A stretch of DNA of 64,000 nt from Rhizobiaceae bacterium (GCA_028281105.1 JANQKQ010000051.1:1-64000), one strand, 5' to 3'; counted from the first letter of the stretch, positions 30,513 through 39,798 are shown. Made by a program: numbers and translations. Notes: a model not told the origin generated them from the sequence alone.

Positions 30513-33500
30513 TCAGACCGTTTCGACCTGCACCACCCCGGGCACCGACTTGATGGCGCTGGCGATCTGCGGCGAGACCGCATAGCGCTCCTTCAGTTCC
30601 AACTCGACTTCGCGCGCGCCGTCGCCCTGAACGAGAACGAGACTTACCCGCCCCTTGCCACGCCCGCCCAGCATTTTGGCGACCGGTTCAAGCGGGCTCT
30701 CATCGCGCATGAAGATGCGCAGGTTCTGGCTCGCCTGCTTTGCCTGCTCCTCCAGCGACTCCACATGGTTGACGCGCACCGAAACCCCTTCCGGGCGCAG
30801 ATCGGCATTCGCCTGCAACACCACCGACTGGCCGGGCTCCAGCAGTTCGCGGAACTGTGCCAGCGTCTCCTCGAACACCACCGCCTCATATTGGCCGGAA
30901 GGGTCGGACACCAGCACCACGCCCATGCGCTTGCCGGTGCGCGTGCGCCGCTCGCTCTTCGAGGTGATGGTGCCGGCGAGCCTGCCGGCGGTCGCGCCCG
31001 CGCGCACCGATTTTTCGAACTCGGCGAACGAGCGCACGCGCATGCGCTCCAGCACCGCGCGATACTCATCGAGCGGATGCGCGCTCAGATAGAACCCGGC
31101 CGCCTGGTGCTCGCGGAAAAGCCGCTCGGAAGGCATCCACGGCTTGGCCGCCGGCAGCGCGATCTCCTGATGTTGGCCGCCATTGGTGAACATGTCGGAC
31201 TGGCCGCGCGCTCGGTCCTCGGCGGTTCGCGAGGCGTGGCCTAAAAGCCGGTCGACGCCGGCCAGCATCGCTTCGCGCGGCTGACCGAAACAATCGAGCG
31301 CGCCGGCGCAGATCAGGCTTTCCAGCGTGCGCCGGTTCATCTGCCTGGCGTCGATGCGGGTGAACAGGTCGGTCAGCCCCGTGAAAGGGCCGTTGGCCAA
31401 CCGCTCCGCAACCACCTGGTCGATCGCGCCCTCGCCTACCCCTTTGATCGCCGCCAGCCCGTAGAGAATCTTGTTGTCATGCACCGAGAATCCGGCCTCG
31501 CAGCTGGCCACCGAAGGCGCGACCACTTCGATGTCCATCGTGGCGGCCTCCTGGTAGAACACCGCGAGCTTGTCGGTATTGCCGATATCGAGCTGCATGG
31601 AGGCGGCCATGAACTCGACCGGGTGGTGGCACTTCATCCAGGCGGTCTGGTAGGAGATCAGCGCATAGGCGGTCGCGTGCGCCTTATTGAAGCCGTAGCC
31701 GGCGAACTTCGCCAGCACATCGAAGATCATGTTGGCCTGGGCCTGCTCCAGGCCGCGCTCGACCGCGCCGTCGACGAAGCGCGAGCGCTGCGCGTCCATC
31801 TCTGACTTGATCTTCTTGCCCATCGCCTTGCGCAGGAAATCCGCCTCGCCGAGCGAGTAACCGGACAGGATGCGCGCGATTTCCAGCACCTGCTCCTGAT
31901 AGATGATCACGCCATAGGTCTCTTCCAACACGCCGCGGATCTTGTCGTGATAGAAGTCCGGTTGCTCCTCGCCGTTCTTGCGCGCGTTATAGACCGGGAT
32001 GTTGTCCATCGGGCCGGGCCGGTACAGCGCCACCAGCGCGATGATGTCCTCGAACCGGTCGGGCCGCATGCCGATCAAAGCTTTGCGCATGCCCGCGCTT
32101 TCCAATTGGAACACGCCGACCGTTTCCCCGCGCGACAGCATCTCGAAGGTGGCCTTGTCGTCGAGCGCGATGGCGTCGAGGTCGATCTCCTTGCCGTGGG
32201 CGGCGGCGAAATCCACCGCGCGCTTCAGCACGGTGAGCGTCTTGAGGCCTAAGAAGTCGAACTTGACCAGGCCGGCGGGCTCCACCCACTTCATGTTGTA
32301 TTGGGTGACCGGCATGTCGGAGCGCGGGTCGCGGTATAGCGGGATCAACTCATCAAGCGGCCTGTCGCCGATGACGATGCCGGCGGCGTGCGTGGAGGCG
32401 TGGCGGTAGAGGCCCTCCAGCCGCATCGCGATGTCGAACAGCCGGCCCACCAGCGGGTCTTCGGTCTTGGCCTCGGCCAGCCGCGGTTCGTCCTCGATGG
32501 CGCGGCCAAGCGAGATCGGGTTGGCGGGATTGAACGGGACCAGCTTGGCGATTCGGTCCACCTGGCCGTAGGGCATCTGCAGCACCCGGCCGACGTCGCG
32601 CAGCACCGCGCGCGCCTGCAGCGTACCGAACGTGATGATCTGCGCCACCTGGTCGTGGCCGTATTTCTCCTGCACGTAGCGGATCACTTCCTCGCGCCGG
32701 TCCTGGCAGAAGTCGATGTCGAAGTCCGGCATCGAAAGCCGCTCGGGATTGAGGAAACGCTCGAACAGCAGGGAAAACCGCATCGGGTCGGGGTCCGTGA
32801 TCTTGAGCGCCCAGGCAACCAGCGAGCCTGCACCCGACCCACGGCCGGGACCGACCGGAATATCGCGCGCCTTGGCCCAGCCGATGAAGTCGGCGACGAT
32901 CAGGAAATAGCCGGGAAAGCCCATCTGCTCGATGACGCCCAGTTCGTATTCCAGCCGGTCGCGATACTCGGTCTCGCTGCGCCCGGGCGCCACGCCGAAC
33001 GCACCCAGCCGGTCGTCCAGACCGCCGCGGGCCAGCCGGGCCAGTTCCTCGCTTTCGCGCTGGCCGGCCGCCGCATCGTCCCCGATTTCGGATTCGGCGA
33101 AGAAACGCGGCAAAATGGGCTCACGGGTGTTAGCGCGCCATGTGCAGCGCCGGGCGATCTCCACCGTATTGGCCAGCGCCTCGGGCAGGTCGGCGAACAG
33201 TACGGCCATTTCGGCGGCGCTTTTGAAGTAGTGGTCGGCCGACAGGCGGCGGCGGTCATCGGCGCTGATCACCGTGCCCTGGGCGATACAGATCAGCGCG
33301 TCATGGGCCTCGTGATCTTCGCGGGCGGCGAAATAGGGCTGATTGGTCGCCACCAGCGGCAGATCGAGATCGTAGGCGAGCGCGATGAGGCCGCCCTCGA
33401 TCGGCGAGCGCTCCGGCCCATGGCGCTGCAACTCCACGTAAAGCCGGTCGCCGAAGGCGGCGCCAAGCTGTTCAAGCACCGCGCGCGCGTGAGCGGTGCG

Positions 33501-34130
33501 ACCTTCGCTCACAAGTGCATCGAGCGGCCCGTCGGGGCCGCCGGTCAGTACGATCAGGCCGTCGGAATGTTCGATCAGGGCTTGGGCGGTGATGTAGACG
33601 CCGGAGCGAACGGTCGCATCGCCATCTGCGCCGTTTGCACCGCCGTTGCCGTCGCCCGTAGAGGCATCGCTCGGCGGTTCGGACGCATGCGGTTCGGGAT
33701 CAGTCGCCGAATCCACGCTCGCGCCCAGATGGGCCTGCGAAACCAGCCGGCAGAGGTTGGAGAACCCGGCCTCGTTCATCGCCAGCAGGACGAGCTGTGG
33801 AACGTCGGCGACCGAATGACGGCCGTGCACCGGTCCGCCGCCGTGATCGAGCGCGGGGAAAGCCACCGATAACTTGCAGCCCATGATCGGCTGCAGCCCT
33901 TTGGCGGCGGCCTTCTGCGAAAACTCCAGCGCGCCGAACAGATTGTTGCGGTCGGTCACCGCCAGCGCGGGCTGCCCATCGCCAACCGCCAGCTCGACAA
34001 CGCGATCGAGCGGCATCGCTCCTTCCAGCAGCGAATAGGCCGAGTGAACGTGCAGGTGGACAAAACCGGCGCGCTCGCCGGCGGCCGGCTGCGGGCCGGT
34101 GGATTGGGCCGGGATGTCGGTCTCGTCCAT
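30513..34130 (-). CDS. dnaE: DNA polymerase III alpha subunit (replicative)
   Basis: Catalytic subunit of the replicative polymerase. The 1205 residues show an N-terminal PHP domain (FVHLHVHSAYSLLEGAM from residue 23), the polymerase palm with PDFDIDF at 468-474 (two metal-binding Asp), VGPGRGSGAGS, the HhH region and a C-terminal OB fold (about 990-1090). Residues 139-175 are a Gly/Asp/Ser-rich insertion in the PHP domain. The ATG at 34130 lacks a strong ribosome binding site. Absence of the shorter DnaE2 features and the lolCD neighbourhood argue for DnaE1. An SOS-controlled small gene lies 191 bases upstream on the same strand. Confidence 0.97.
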   Translation of the reverse strand: MDETDIPAQSTGPQPAAGERAGFVHLHVHSAYSLLEGAMPLDRVVELAVGDGQPALAVTDRNNLFGALEFSQKAAAKGLQPIMGCKLSVAFPALDHGGGPVHGRHSVADVPQLVLLAMNEAGFSNLCRLVSQAHLGASVDSATDPEPHASEPPSDASTGDGNGGANGADGDATVRSGVYITAQALIEHSDGLIVLTGGPDGPLDALVSEGRTAHARAVLEQLGAAFGDRLYVELQRHGPERSPIEGGLIALAYDLDLPLVATNQPYFAAREDHEAHDALICIAQGTVISADDRRRLSADHYFKSAAEMAVLFADLPEALANTVEIARRCTWRANTREPILPRFFAESEIGDDAAAGQRESEELARLARGGLDDRLGAFGVAPGRSETEYRDRLEYELGVIEQMGFPGYFLIVADFIGWAKARDIPVGPGRGSGAGSLVAWALKITDPDPMRFSLLFERFLNPERLSMPDFDIDFCQDRREEVIRYVQEKYGHDQVAQIITFGTLQARAVLRDVGRVLQMPYGQVDRIAKLVPFNPANPISLGRAIEDEPRLAEAKTEDPLVGRLFDIAMRLEGLYRHASTHAAGIVIGDRPLDELIPLYRDPRSDMPVTQYNMKWVEPAGLVKFDFLGLKTLTVLKRAVDFAAAHGKEIDLDAIALDDKATFEMLSRGETVGVFQLESAGMRKALIGMRPDRFEDIIALVALYRPGPMDNIPVYNARKNGEEQPDFYHDKIRGVLEETYGVIIYQEQVLEIARILSGYSLGEADFLRKAMGKKIKSEMDAQRSRFVDGAVERGLEQAQANMIFDVLAKFAGYGFNKAHATAYALISYQTAWMKCHHPVEFMAASMQLDIGNTDKLAVFYQEAATMDIEVVAPSVASCEAGFSVHDNKILYGLAAIKGVGEGAIDQVVAERLANGPFTGLTDLFTRIDARQMNRRTLESLICAGALDCFGQPREAMLAGVDRLLGHASRTAEDRARGQSDMFTNGGQHQEIALPAAKPWMPSERLFREHQAAGFYLSAHPLDEYRAVLERMRVRSFAEFEKSVRAGATAGRLAGTITSKSERRTRTGKRMGVVLVSDPSGQYEAVVFEETLAQFRELLEPGQSVVLQANADLRPEGVSVRVNHVESLEEQAKQASQNLRIFMRDESPLEPVAKMLGGRGKGRVSLVLVQGDGAREVELELKERYAVSPQIASAIKSVPGVVQVETV

Positions 34131-34321
34131 CTAAGATGCACCGGAAGCGGTTGCGCGGTCTGCAGCGCGTCGCCGACCGGCGGCCGACGATTCTGCCTGC
34201 ACCGACCTTCGCCCGACCAGCCGGCCGGGACAAGGCCTAACGCGCCCTGGACCCGCCGGCGAAGCGCTTCAGTGCCGGGAAATTGTGGACGAAGTTGCGG
34301 CCGACTACCGCCGCCGCCCGA

Positions 34322-34453
34322 TCACACCAGAATGCCGGTTCCGCCAATGATCCCCACCCAGGTACCGAGCGTGGTCAAAAACAATCCGATCGCCACCAGC
34401 GAAAGCAGATCCAGGACCAGATCGCGGATCGCTAACTCCAACCTGCCGTCCAT
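34322..34453 (-). CDS. 43-residue membrane protein under a LexA box (candidate SOS-induced small protein)
   Basis: This short gene encodes 43 residues: MDGRLELAIRDLVLD, then a hydrophobic helix at about 16-36 and a Gly-rich end. The N-terminal 15 residues could form an amphipathic helix. AGGAGG stands exactly seven bases before the ATG, one of the best ribosome binding sites in the window. Upstream is TTGACA-N17-CAAAAT, with a perfect LexA box over the -10. By analogy only, SOS-induced small membrane proteins such as Caulobacter SidA (division inhibitor) and E. coli TisB (membrane depolarising toxin) have this size and layout. I see no sequence match to either. dnaE follows after 191 bases. 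Confidence 0.75.
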   Translation of the reverse strand: MDGRLELAIRDLVLDLLSLVAIGLFLTTLGTWVGIIGGTGILV

Positions 34454-34532
34454 CGAATGCCCTCCTCCGTATCATTCCAAGACCGGCCCACGAGACGCCG
34501 CGCAACCGATATTCGCTTAATAACCCTCTTAT

Positions 34533-34547
34533 GTTCCTATTTTGTTC
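34533..34547 (-). promoter_or_regulatory. LexA (SOS) box, perfect match
   Basis: GTTC-CTATTTT-GTTC on the plus strand, GAAC-AAAATAG-GAAC as read toward the small gene. All eight fixed positions match the alphaproteobacterial operator. It covers the whole -10 element of the promoter at 34539-34567 and is about 80 bases upstream of the ATG at 34453. Confidence 0.85.
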
Positions 34548-34567
34548 TATAAATCTTACAATGTCAA
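34539..34567 (-). promoter_or_regulatory. Promoter of the SOS small-protein gene
   Basis: On the minus strand a consensus -35 TTGACA (34567-34562) is followed after exactly 17 bases by CAAAAT (34544-34539), four of six matches to the -10. Transcription would start near 34531, giving a leader of about 78 bases. Bound LexA would block the -10. Confidence 0.7.
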
Positions 34568-34686
34568 CCGCAATTTGGCCGACCGCTACAACCGGCCGAT
34601 CACCAAACGAGGCCATGGCACAAACACGATCTGCAGCAAGAAGTCGGGTGATTTGCGCAAACGGGGCGGCCCGGACCGCCTGCCTG

Positions 34687-35379
34687 CTACGGCTTGAGGT
34701 CGGCGATCACACCCGCCTCGATGGTGACGCAACGATCCATGCGCGCGGCCAGATCGTGGTTGTGGGTGGCGATCAGCGCCGCCAGGCCGGATTGGCGCAC
34801 CAGGTTCTCCAGCATTGAGAAAACCATGTCCGAAGTCTTGGGATCGAGGTTGCCGGTCGGCTCGTCGGCCAGCAGCAGGCCGGGCCGGTTGGCGACCGCG
34901 CGTGCGATCGCGACGCGCTGCTGTTCGCCGCCGGAAAGCTCCGCCGGCCGATGATCGGCGCGATCGCCCAGCGCCACGAAATCCAGCAACTCCGCCGCCC
35001 GCCGGCGCGACATCTCCCGCGACAGCCCGCGGATCATCTGCGGGATCATCAGATTTTCCACCGCCGAGAACTCGCCCAACAGGTGATGATATTGGTAGAC
35101 GAAACCGATGCGCAGGCGGCGCAGGCGCGTGCGGGTGGCGTCATCGAGCCGGTTCGCCGGCTGCCCGTCCACATGCACCTCGCCTCCGTCCGGCCGCTCG
35201 AGCAGGCCGGCCAGATGCAACAGCGTCGACTTGCCCGCGCCCGAAGGCGCGACCAGCGCCACCATCTCGCCGGAATGCACGGTGAGGTCCGCATCGCGCA
35301 GGATCGACAGCACGGTCCCGCCGGCGCCGTAGGTGCGCGCGACGCCATCAAGCCGCAGGACGGTCTTGGCCGCGCTCAT
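34687..35379 (-). CDS. lolD: Lipoprotein-releasing ABC transporter ATPase
   Basis: ATPase of the LolCDE complex that extracts lipoproteins from the inner membrane for LolA. The 230-residue protein has Walker [10 protein letters not shown], signature LSGGEQQR and Walker [10 protein letters not shown]. It starts at the ATG at 35379 overlapping the lolC stop (ATGA); longer upstream readings lie inside lolC. As usual in alphaproteobacteria there is one fused-type LolC/E partner rather than separate LolC and LolE. Confidence 0.95.
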   Translation of the reverse strand: MSAAKTVLRLDGVARTYGAGGTVLSILRDADLTVHSGEMVALVAPSGAGKSTLLHLAGLLERPDGGEVHVDGQPANRLDDATRTRLRRLRIGFVYQYHHLLGEFSAVENLMIPQMIRGLSREMSRRRAAELLDFVALGDRADHRPAELSGGEQQRVAIARAVANRPGLLLADEPTGNLDPKTSDMVFSMLENLVRQSGLAALIATHNHDLAARMDRCVTIEAGVIADLKP

Positions 35380-36686
35380 TCGTATCTCAGCGCTTCCACC
35401 GGATCGAGCGCGGCCGCGCGCCATGCGGGCAAAAGCGTGGCGAAGAACGACAGCGTCAACGCCATCACCACCACGCCGATGGTCTCGCCCATGTCCAGAT
35501 CGGCCGGCAGCTGGCTCAAGAAATACAGTTCCGGATTGAAAAGGGTCGTGCCCGACATCCATGAAAAGAACTGGCGCAGCTTCTCCACATTCAGGCACAC
35601 GACGATGCCCAGCGCCACTCCGGCGGCGGTGCCGAACACGCCGATCGCCGCGCCGGTCATGAAAAACACGCGCAGGATCGCGCCGCGCGTCGCTCCCATG
35701 GTGCGCAGGATCGCGATGTCGCGGCCCTTGTCCTTGACCAGCATGGTGAGCCCGGAAATGATGTTGAGCGCGGCGACCAGTACGATCATGGTCAGGATCA
35801 GGAACATCACGTTGCGCTCGACCTGCAGCGCCTGGAAGAACACCCGGTTGCGGTCCTGCCAGTCGATCAGGAACATTTGGCGCTCGGCCGCCTGCTCGAC
35901 CGGCGCCCGTAGCACGCCGACTTGGTCAGGATCGTCCACATAGATCTCGATCGCCGTCGCCCTTCCTTCGGAGTTGAAATAGAGTTGGGCTTCCGCGAAC
36001 GGCATGAAGATAATCGAGGCGTCGTATTCCGACATGCCGATCTCGAAGACGGCGTTCACCGGGTACGCCTTGACCCGCGGCGTGGTGCCGAACGGGGTGA
36101 TATCGCCGTCCGGCGAGATCAGCGTAATGTCATCGCCGACGGCGAGCCCCAGATTGCGCGCCATGCGCACGCCAATAGCCACCCCGTCGCCGTCATCGAA
36201 TCCTTCCAGCGAGCCGCTGGTGATTTTCGCCGACACCGCATCGATGCGCGCCAGGTCGTCACCCGAGATACCGCGCACATGGGCACCCGATCCGCCGCCA
36301 CGGCCCGACACGAGGGCCTGGCCCTCGATGAGCGGCACCGCGAAGCGCACCCCGTCGACGCTGGCGATCCGCCGGGAGACTTCATCATAATCGGTCAGTT
36401 CGCTGCCAATGGGCTGCACCACCAGATGGCCGTTGATGCCGAGGATGCGCTCCAGCAGCTCGCCGCGAAAGCCGTTCATCACCGCCATCACGATGATGAG
36501 CGTTGCGACCCCGAGAGTGATGCCTAAGAACGAGAAGCCGGCGATGATCGAGATGAAGGTTTCCTTGCGCCGCGCGCGCAGATAGCGGCCGGCCAGCATC
36601 CATTCGAACGCGGAAAACGCGCGCGCGCCTGAAGCAGGCGATGCGGCCGCCTGCTCAGCGGACAATTCGATTGCTTGTGCTGGCAT
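35376..36686 (-). CDS. lolC: Lipoprotein-releasing ABC transporter permease (LolC/LolE family)
   Basis: Membrane subunit working with LolD. It has 436 residues in the MacB/FtsX-like layout: one N-terminal helix after the cytoplasmic leader (around residues 40-65, [21 protein letters not shown]), a large periplasmic domain (about 66-285), and three C-terminal helices. The ATG at 36686 is preferred over a TTG four codons earlier. The proS stop is about 30 bases upstream on the same strand, so proS-lolC-lolD form an operon. Confidence 0.93.
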   Translation of the reverse strand: MPAQAIELSAEQAAASPASGARAFSAFEWMLAGRYLRARRKETFISIIAGFSFLGITLGVATLIIVMAVMNGFRGELLERILGINGHLVVQPIGSELTDYDEVSRRIASVDGVRFAVPLIEGQALVSGRGGGSGAHVRGISGDDLARIDAVSAKITSGSLEGFDDGDGVAIGVRMARNLGLAVGDDITLISPDGDITPFGTTPRVKAYPVNAVFEIGMSEYDASIIFMPFAEAQLYFNSEGRATAIEIYVDDPDQVGVLRAPVEQAAERQMFLIDWQDRNRVFFQALQVERNVMFLILTMIVLVAALNIISGLTMLVKDKGRDIAILRTMGATRGAILRVFFMTGAAIGVFGTAAGVALGIVVCLNVEKLRQFFSWMSGTTLFNPELYFLSQLPADLDMGETIGVVVMALTLSFFATLLPAWRAAALDPVEALRYE

Positions 36687-36719
36687 ATGCTTCGTCAAGG
36701 TCGTGGTTCCAAGGCTCGC

Positions 36720-38045
36720 CTACCCGGTGACAAACCGATTGATGACCGCGTCCGGCAGCATCGTCTCGCGCGAACCGTCACGCCGGCATTTGATTTCCAC
36801 CTCGCCCGAGGCGATACCACGCGGGCCGACGATGACCTGCCAGGGAATGCCGGTCAGGTCCATGGTGGCGAACTTGGCGCCGGCGCGCTGGTCGGTATCG
36901 TCATACAGCACGTCCATGCCGCCCGCGGACAGGCCGTGATAGATGTGCTCGCAGGCGGTGTCGCACGCGCCGTCTCCCGGTTTCATATTGACGATGACGA
37001 CATCGAACGGCGCCACCTGCTCGGGCCAAACGATGCCGTCTTCGTCATGACACGCCTCGATGATGGCGGCAGCAAGGCGGGTCGGTCCGATGCCATAGGA
37101 GCCCATGTGCACCGCCGCCTCTTTGCCATCGGGACCGGTGACGGTCGCTCCCAGAGGTTCGGAATATTTGGTGCCGAAATAGAAGATGTGGCCAACCTCA
37201 ATGCCGCGCGCGGAAACCTGGTCTTCGGGCCTGAGCTTGCTCCACTGAGCCTCGTCGTGCATTTCCGACTCCGCCGCATAGTGCGTGGTCCAGTCGGTTA
37301 CGATCCGCGCCAGCGCTGCATCGTCGGTGAAATCCGTGTCCTCACCGGGCACGACCATGCTCAGATAGTCGCGGTGGCAGTACACCTCGCTCTCGCCGGT
37401 GTCGGCCAAGATGATGAACTCGTGGCTCATATCGCCGCCGATCGGCCCAGTCTCCGCGCGCATCGGTATCGCCTTCAGCCCAAGGCGGTCGAACGTGCGC
37501 AGATAGGCAACGAACATACGGTTGTACGCCGCGCGAGCGCCTTCCTCGTCCAGATCGAACGAATAGGCGTCTTTCATCAGAAATTCGCGCGAACGCATCA
37601 CGCCGAAGCGAGGCCGCACCTCGTCGCGGAACTTCCATTGAATGTGATACAGGTTGAGCGGCAGGTCGCGATACGACTTGACGTAGGCGCGGAAGATCTC
37701 GGTGATCATCTCCTCGTTGGTCGGGCCGTACAGCATGGCGCGATCGTGACGATCGCTAATGCGCAGCATCTCGCGCCCATAATCGTTGTAGCGCCCGCTC
37801 TCGATCCACAAATCGGCCGGCTGGATCGTGGGCATCAGCACCTCGATCGCGCCGGCGCGGTTCTGCTCCTCGCGCACGAACCGCTCTATTTTGCGCAGCA
37901 CCTTCAGCCCCAGCGGCAGCCAGGAATAGATGCCGGCCGATTGCTGGCGGATCATGCCCGCGCGCAGCATCAGCCGATGCGAGACGATCTCGGCTTCTTT
38001 GGGAGTTTCCTTGAGGATCGGCAGGAAGTACCGGGACAGGCGCAC
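36720..38045 (-). CDS. proS: Prolyl-tRNA synthetase (short alphaproteobacterial type)
   Basis: Charges tRNA-Pro. The 441-residue class II synthetase begins [20 protein letters not shown] and carries motif 2 ([23 protein letters not shown]), motif 3 ([15 protein letters not shown]) and the anticodon domain. It lacks the editing insertion of about 180 residues of the E. coli type, as expected for alphaproteobacteria. Start is GTG at 38045, with GGAG eight bases upstream. A candidate promoter lies at 38111-38139. Confidence 0.96.
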   Translation of the reverse strand: MRLSRYFLPILKETPKEAEIVSHRLMLRAGMIRQQSAGIYSWLPLGLKVLRKIERFVREEQNRAGAIEVLMPTIQPADLWIESGRYNDYGREMLRISDRHDRAMLYGPTNEEMITEIFRAYVKSYRDLPLNLYHIQWKFRDEVRPRFGVMRSREFLMKDAYSFDLDEEGARAAYNRMFVAYLRTFDRLGLKAIPMRAETGPIGGDMSHEFIILADTGESEVYCHRDYLSMVVPGEDTDFTDDAALARIVTDWTTHYAAESEMHDEAQWSKLRPEDQVSARGIEVGHIFYFGTKYSEPLGATVTGPDGKEAAVHMGSYGIGPTRLAAAIIEACHDEDGIVWPEQVAPFDVVIVNMKPGDGACDTACEHIYHGLSAGGMDVLYDDTDQRAGAKFATMDLTGIPWQVIVGPRGIASGEVEIKCRRDGSRETMLPDAVINRFVTG

Positions 38046-38110
38046 GACAGGAACTCCGAAAAAACACTTTGCTTCGCCGCCGGTGAATCGCCGACGCCGG
38101 TTGAAACACC

Positions 38111-38139
38111 CTTAAATGCCAATTGCGACGGCGAAACAA
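38111..38139 (-). promoter_or_regulatory. Possible proS promoter
   Basis: On the minus strand TTGTTT (38139-38134) and TTTAAG (38116-38111) are 17 bases apart, about 65 bases before the proS start. Called by eye. Confidence 0.4.
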
Positions 38140-38192
38140 GCCCGTTAACCGTGGCGAGTTTCACCAGCCTGCCGGCGTTCACTTTTTAAGAT

Positions 38193-38221
38193 TTGACATG
38201 ACAATCGGACACCTTTGTGCT
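38193..38221 (+). promoter_or_regulatory. Candidate promoter of a small RNA
   Basis: TTGACA (38193-38198) is a perfect -35. Seventeen bases on stands TGTGCT, a weak -10 (three of six). No plus-strand protein gene follows before the terminator at 38377. Confidence 0.45.
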
Positions 38222-38227
38222 TAGTGT

Positions 38228-38402
38228 TTCGGTCACATAACAGTGCCGGGATAACCGGACGTTACGCGGTCTTAAGTCTTGGGAGGATGTGATCCGGGCG
38301 CGAATTTAGCGCAGCCGACGGATGACAGAAAATTTCCGTCATCCGTACAGGGTCAGGACACGCAAACTGTGTTCATGCAAGGCGCAAGCCTTGCTTTTTT
38401 TT
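38228..38402 (+). ncRNA. Candidate small non-coding RNA divergent from proS
   Basis: About 175 bases run from the expected start after the TTGACA promoter to a strong intrinsic terminator. Visible structure includes GCGC/GCGC (38298-38312) and a 9-bp stem ACGGATGAC/GTCATCCGT (38318-38326 with 38338-38346), then the terminator hairpin. No credible open frame with a ribosome binding site is present; an in-frame ATG at 38322 begins inside the stem. I do not recognise it as 6S, SRP, RNase P or tmRNA. The 5' end is inferred. Confidence 0.5.
38377..38402 (+). terminator. Rho-independent terminator
   Basis: A 7-bp perfect stem GCAAGGC/GCCTTGC with a GCAA tetraloop (38377-38394) is followed by eight T (38395-38402). 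It is oriented on the plus strand, where no protein gene lies upstream, so it must end an RNA transcript from this intergenic region. Confidence 0.85.
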
Positions 38403-38505
38403 GTTGCGGAATCGGACGGATGTGACGCGCGCGCTCGTTACCTGGCAGATCCGTCGTTTCATCAAGCTTCGTCAGATAAACCGATAGCGGGTCGCGCTCG
38501 TTGCT

Positions 38506-39033
38506 TCAGGGTGCCCACAACGCTTGTTGGCGCCATGGTTTCGGAACGGAGAGTTTTCCTGAAACGGGAGACTTTTCACCACCCACATCGAGCGACTGCC
38601 ACGCGCCGCGCCATTCCTCCGGCAGGGGATACGGCGGAGCTACATCAAACTCGGGTTCGAAACCGAAACGCCGATAATAGGCGGGATCACCGAGCACATA
38701 AACCCGGCTCATGCCGGCGGCTTCCACATATCCCATCCCCGCGCGGACGATCGTGTCGCCGATACCCTGTCGTTGCCAGGCAGGGGAGACGGCGAGCGGG
38801 GCCAGGAGCGCAACCTTGTCATCCGTTTCGGCGATACAGCACGTGGTGAACATCACATGTGCCACCACGGCGCCATCGATCAGCCCGACAAGCGAGATGA
38901 CACCCGACGCCTCCCCTTGCAGTTCCCTGACGACGGGCAGCAGATCCTCATCCGGAAACGCCTGGGGGTATAGTTCCTCAATAGAACCGGTATCCGTCGC
39001 CAAGGCTTCGCGTATTTCGAGTTTGTCGACCAT
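38506..39033 (-). CDS. GNAT family N-acetyltransferase
   Basis: Cytosolic acetyl-CoA-dependent acyltransferase of 175 residues. The fold is seen in LAPLAVSPAWQRQGIGDTIVRAGM (beta-4 and the acetyl-CoA pyrophosphate loop QRQGIG) and YYRRFGFEPE near the end, common in YhbS-type members. The substrate is unknown. It is the last gene of the minus-strand run from nuo and is followed by the candidate small RNA on the other strand. Confidence 0.88.
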   Translation of the reverse strand: MVDKLEIREALATDTGSIEELYPQAFPDEDLLPVVRELQGEASGVISLVGLIDGAVVAHVMFTTCCIAETDDKVALLAPLAVSPAWQRQGIGDTIVRAGMGYVEAAGMSRVYVLGDPAYYRRFGFEPEFDVAPPYPLPEEWRGAWQSLDVGGEKSPVSGKLSVPKPWRQQALWAP

Positions 39034-39110
39034 ATCCTCGCCAATCTAGCGGATTGCTGCAGTGCCGCCTTCTGATCGCAGCTCCAAATCGCGGCCGAAT
39101 GCCGGACTGC

Positions 39111-39377
39111 CTACCCCTGCTCGAACGGGCTGGGCAGGCTGTCGAGGCCGATGCCGAACAGCTCGCCCGCCAGCCAGATGAGCGCAAAGACGGCCGCCGA
39201 AACCACCGTGTTGATGGCCAGCTTCAAGCCGATCCGCGATTGCCTGGGTGCCCCGGGATCGGTGCCTGGCTCCACCTCGCCCTCCTCGACCTGCGAGCGC
39301 ACGCCAAACGGCAGCACGGCGAACAAGGTGAGCCACCAGATCAGGAAATAGACCGCAAAACCGGTGAAGAAGGTCAT
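39111..39377 (-). CDS. DUF1467 small membrane protein
   Basis: Encodes 88 residues with two transmembrane helices (about 6-26 and 52-75), joined by an acidic loop (VEEGEVEPGTDPGAPRQ). This matches the alphaproteobacterial DUF1467 family, which usually sits after mce near the nuo operon, as here (16-base gap). Function unknown. Confidence 0.88.
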   Translation of the reverse strand: MTFFTGFAVYFLIWWLTLFAVLPFGVRSQVEEGEVEPGTDPGAPRQSRIGLKLAINTVVSAAVFALIWLAGELFGIGLDSLPSPFEQG

Positions 39378-39393
39378 GACGCTCCCGGCCCGT

Positions 39394-39798
39394 TCACGCC
39401 TGTTCCAGTTCGATTAAGGTGCCGGCAAAGTCTTTGGGATGTAAAAACAGCACCGGCTTGCCGTGCGCGCCGATCTTCGGCTCGCCATCTCCGAGCACCC
39501 GTGCGCCAGCCTGCGTGAGTCGATCGCGCGCGGCTGTGATGTCGTCGACCTCGTAGCACAGATGATGGATGCCGCCGGCCGGATTTTTCAGCAGAAATGC
39601 GGCGATGGGCGAATCTTCTCCCAACGGTTCGAGCAACTCGATCTTGGTGTTCGGCAGTTCGACGAACACCACGCTCACCCCGTGCTCCGGCAACGCCATC
39701 GGCTCGGAAACCTTAGCGCCCAACGTGCCGGCATACATTGCCGTCCCGGCCGCCAAGTCCGGCACCGCGATCGCCACATGATTGAGCCGCCCGATCAT
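39394..39798 (-). CDS. mce: Methylmalonyl-CoA epimerase
   Basis: Interconverts (R)- and (S)-methylmalonyl-CoA between propionyl-CoA carboxylase and the B12-dependent mutase. It has 134 residues in the glyoxalase/VOC fold with paired beta-alpha-beta modules: GRLNHVAIAVPDL with the first metal His, PAGGIHHLCYEVDD with another, and FLHPKDFAGTLIELEQ with the final Glu. The ATG overlaps the rnj stop (TAATG). The rnj-mce pairing is typical of Rhizobiales. Confidence 0.92.
   Translation of the reverse strand: MIGRLNHVAIAVPDLAAGTAMYAGTLGAKVSEPMALPEHGVSVVFVELPNTKIELLEPLGEDSPIAAFLLKNPAGGIHHLCYEVDDITAARDRLTQAGARVLGDGEPKIGAHGKPVLFLHPKDFAGTLIELEQA

Larger units (their letters stand above)
34454..34686. 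other. Intergenic region between lolD and the small SOS gene
   Basis: Apart from the LexA box and promoter described separately, it contains a GC hairpin (GGCGG 34665-34669 with CCGCC 34676-34680) just after the lolD stop. The hairpin has no T-tract and may help end the lolCD transcript. A frame spanning 34305-34616 on the minus strand lacks a good start and is not coding. Confidence 0.45.

Noticed and set aside
34305-34616. 103-codon minus-strand frame in the lolD-dnaE gap
   Set aside because: It starts upstream of the promoter's -35, has no ribosome binding site, and conflicts with the well-supported 43-codon frame at 34322-34453.
38322-38849. Plus-strand frame after proS
   Set aside because: Its ATG lies in an RNA stem, it crosses a strong terminator, and most of it is antisense to the GNAT gene.
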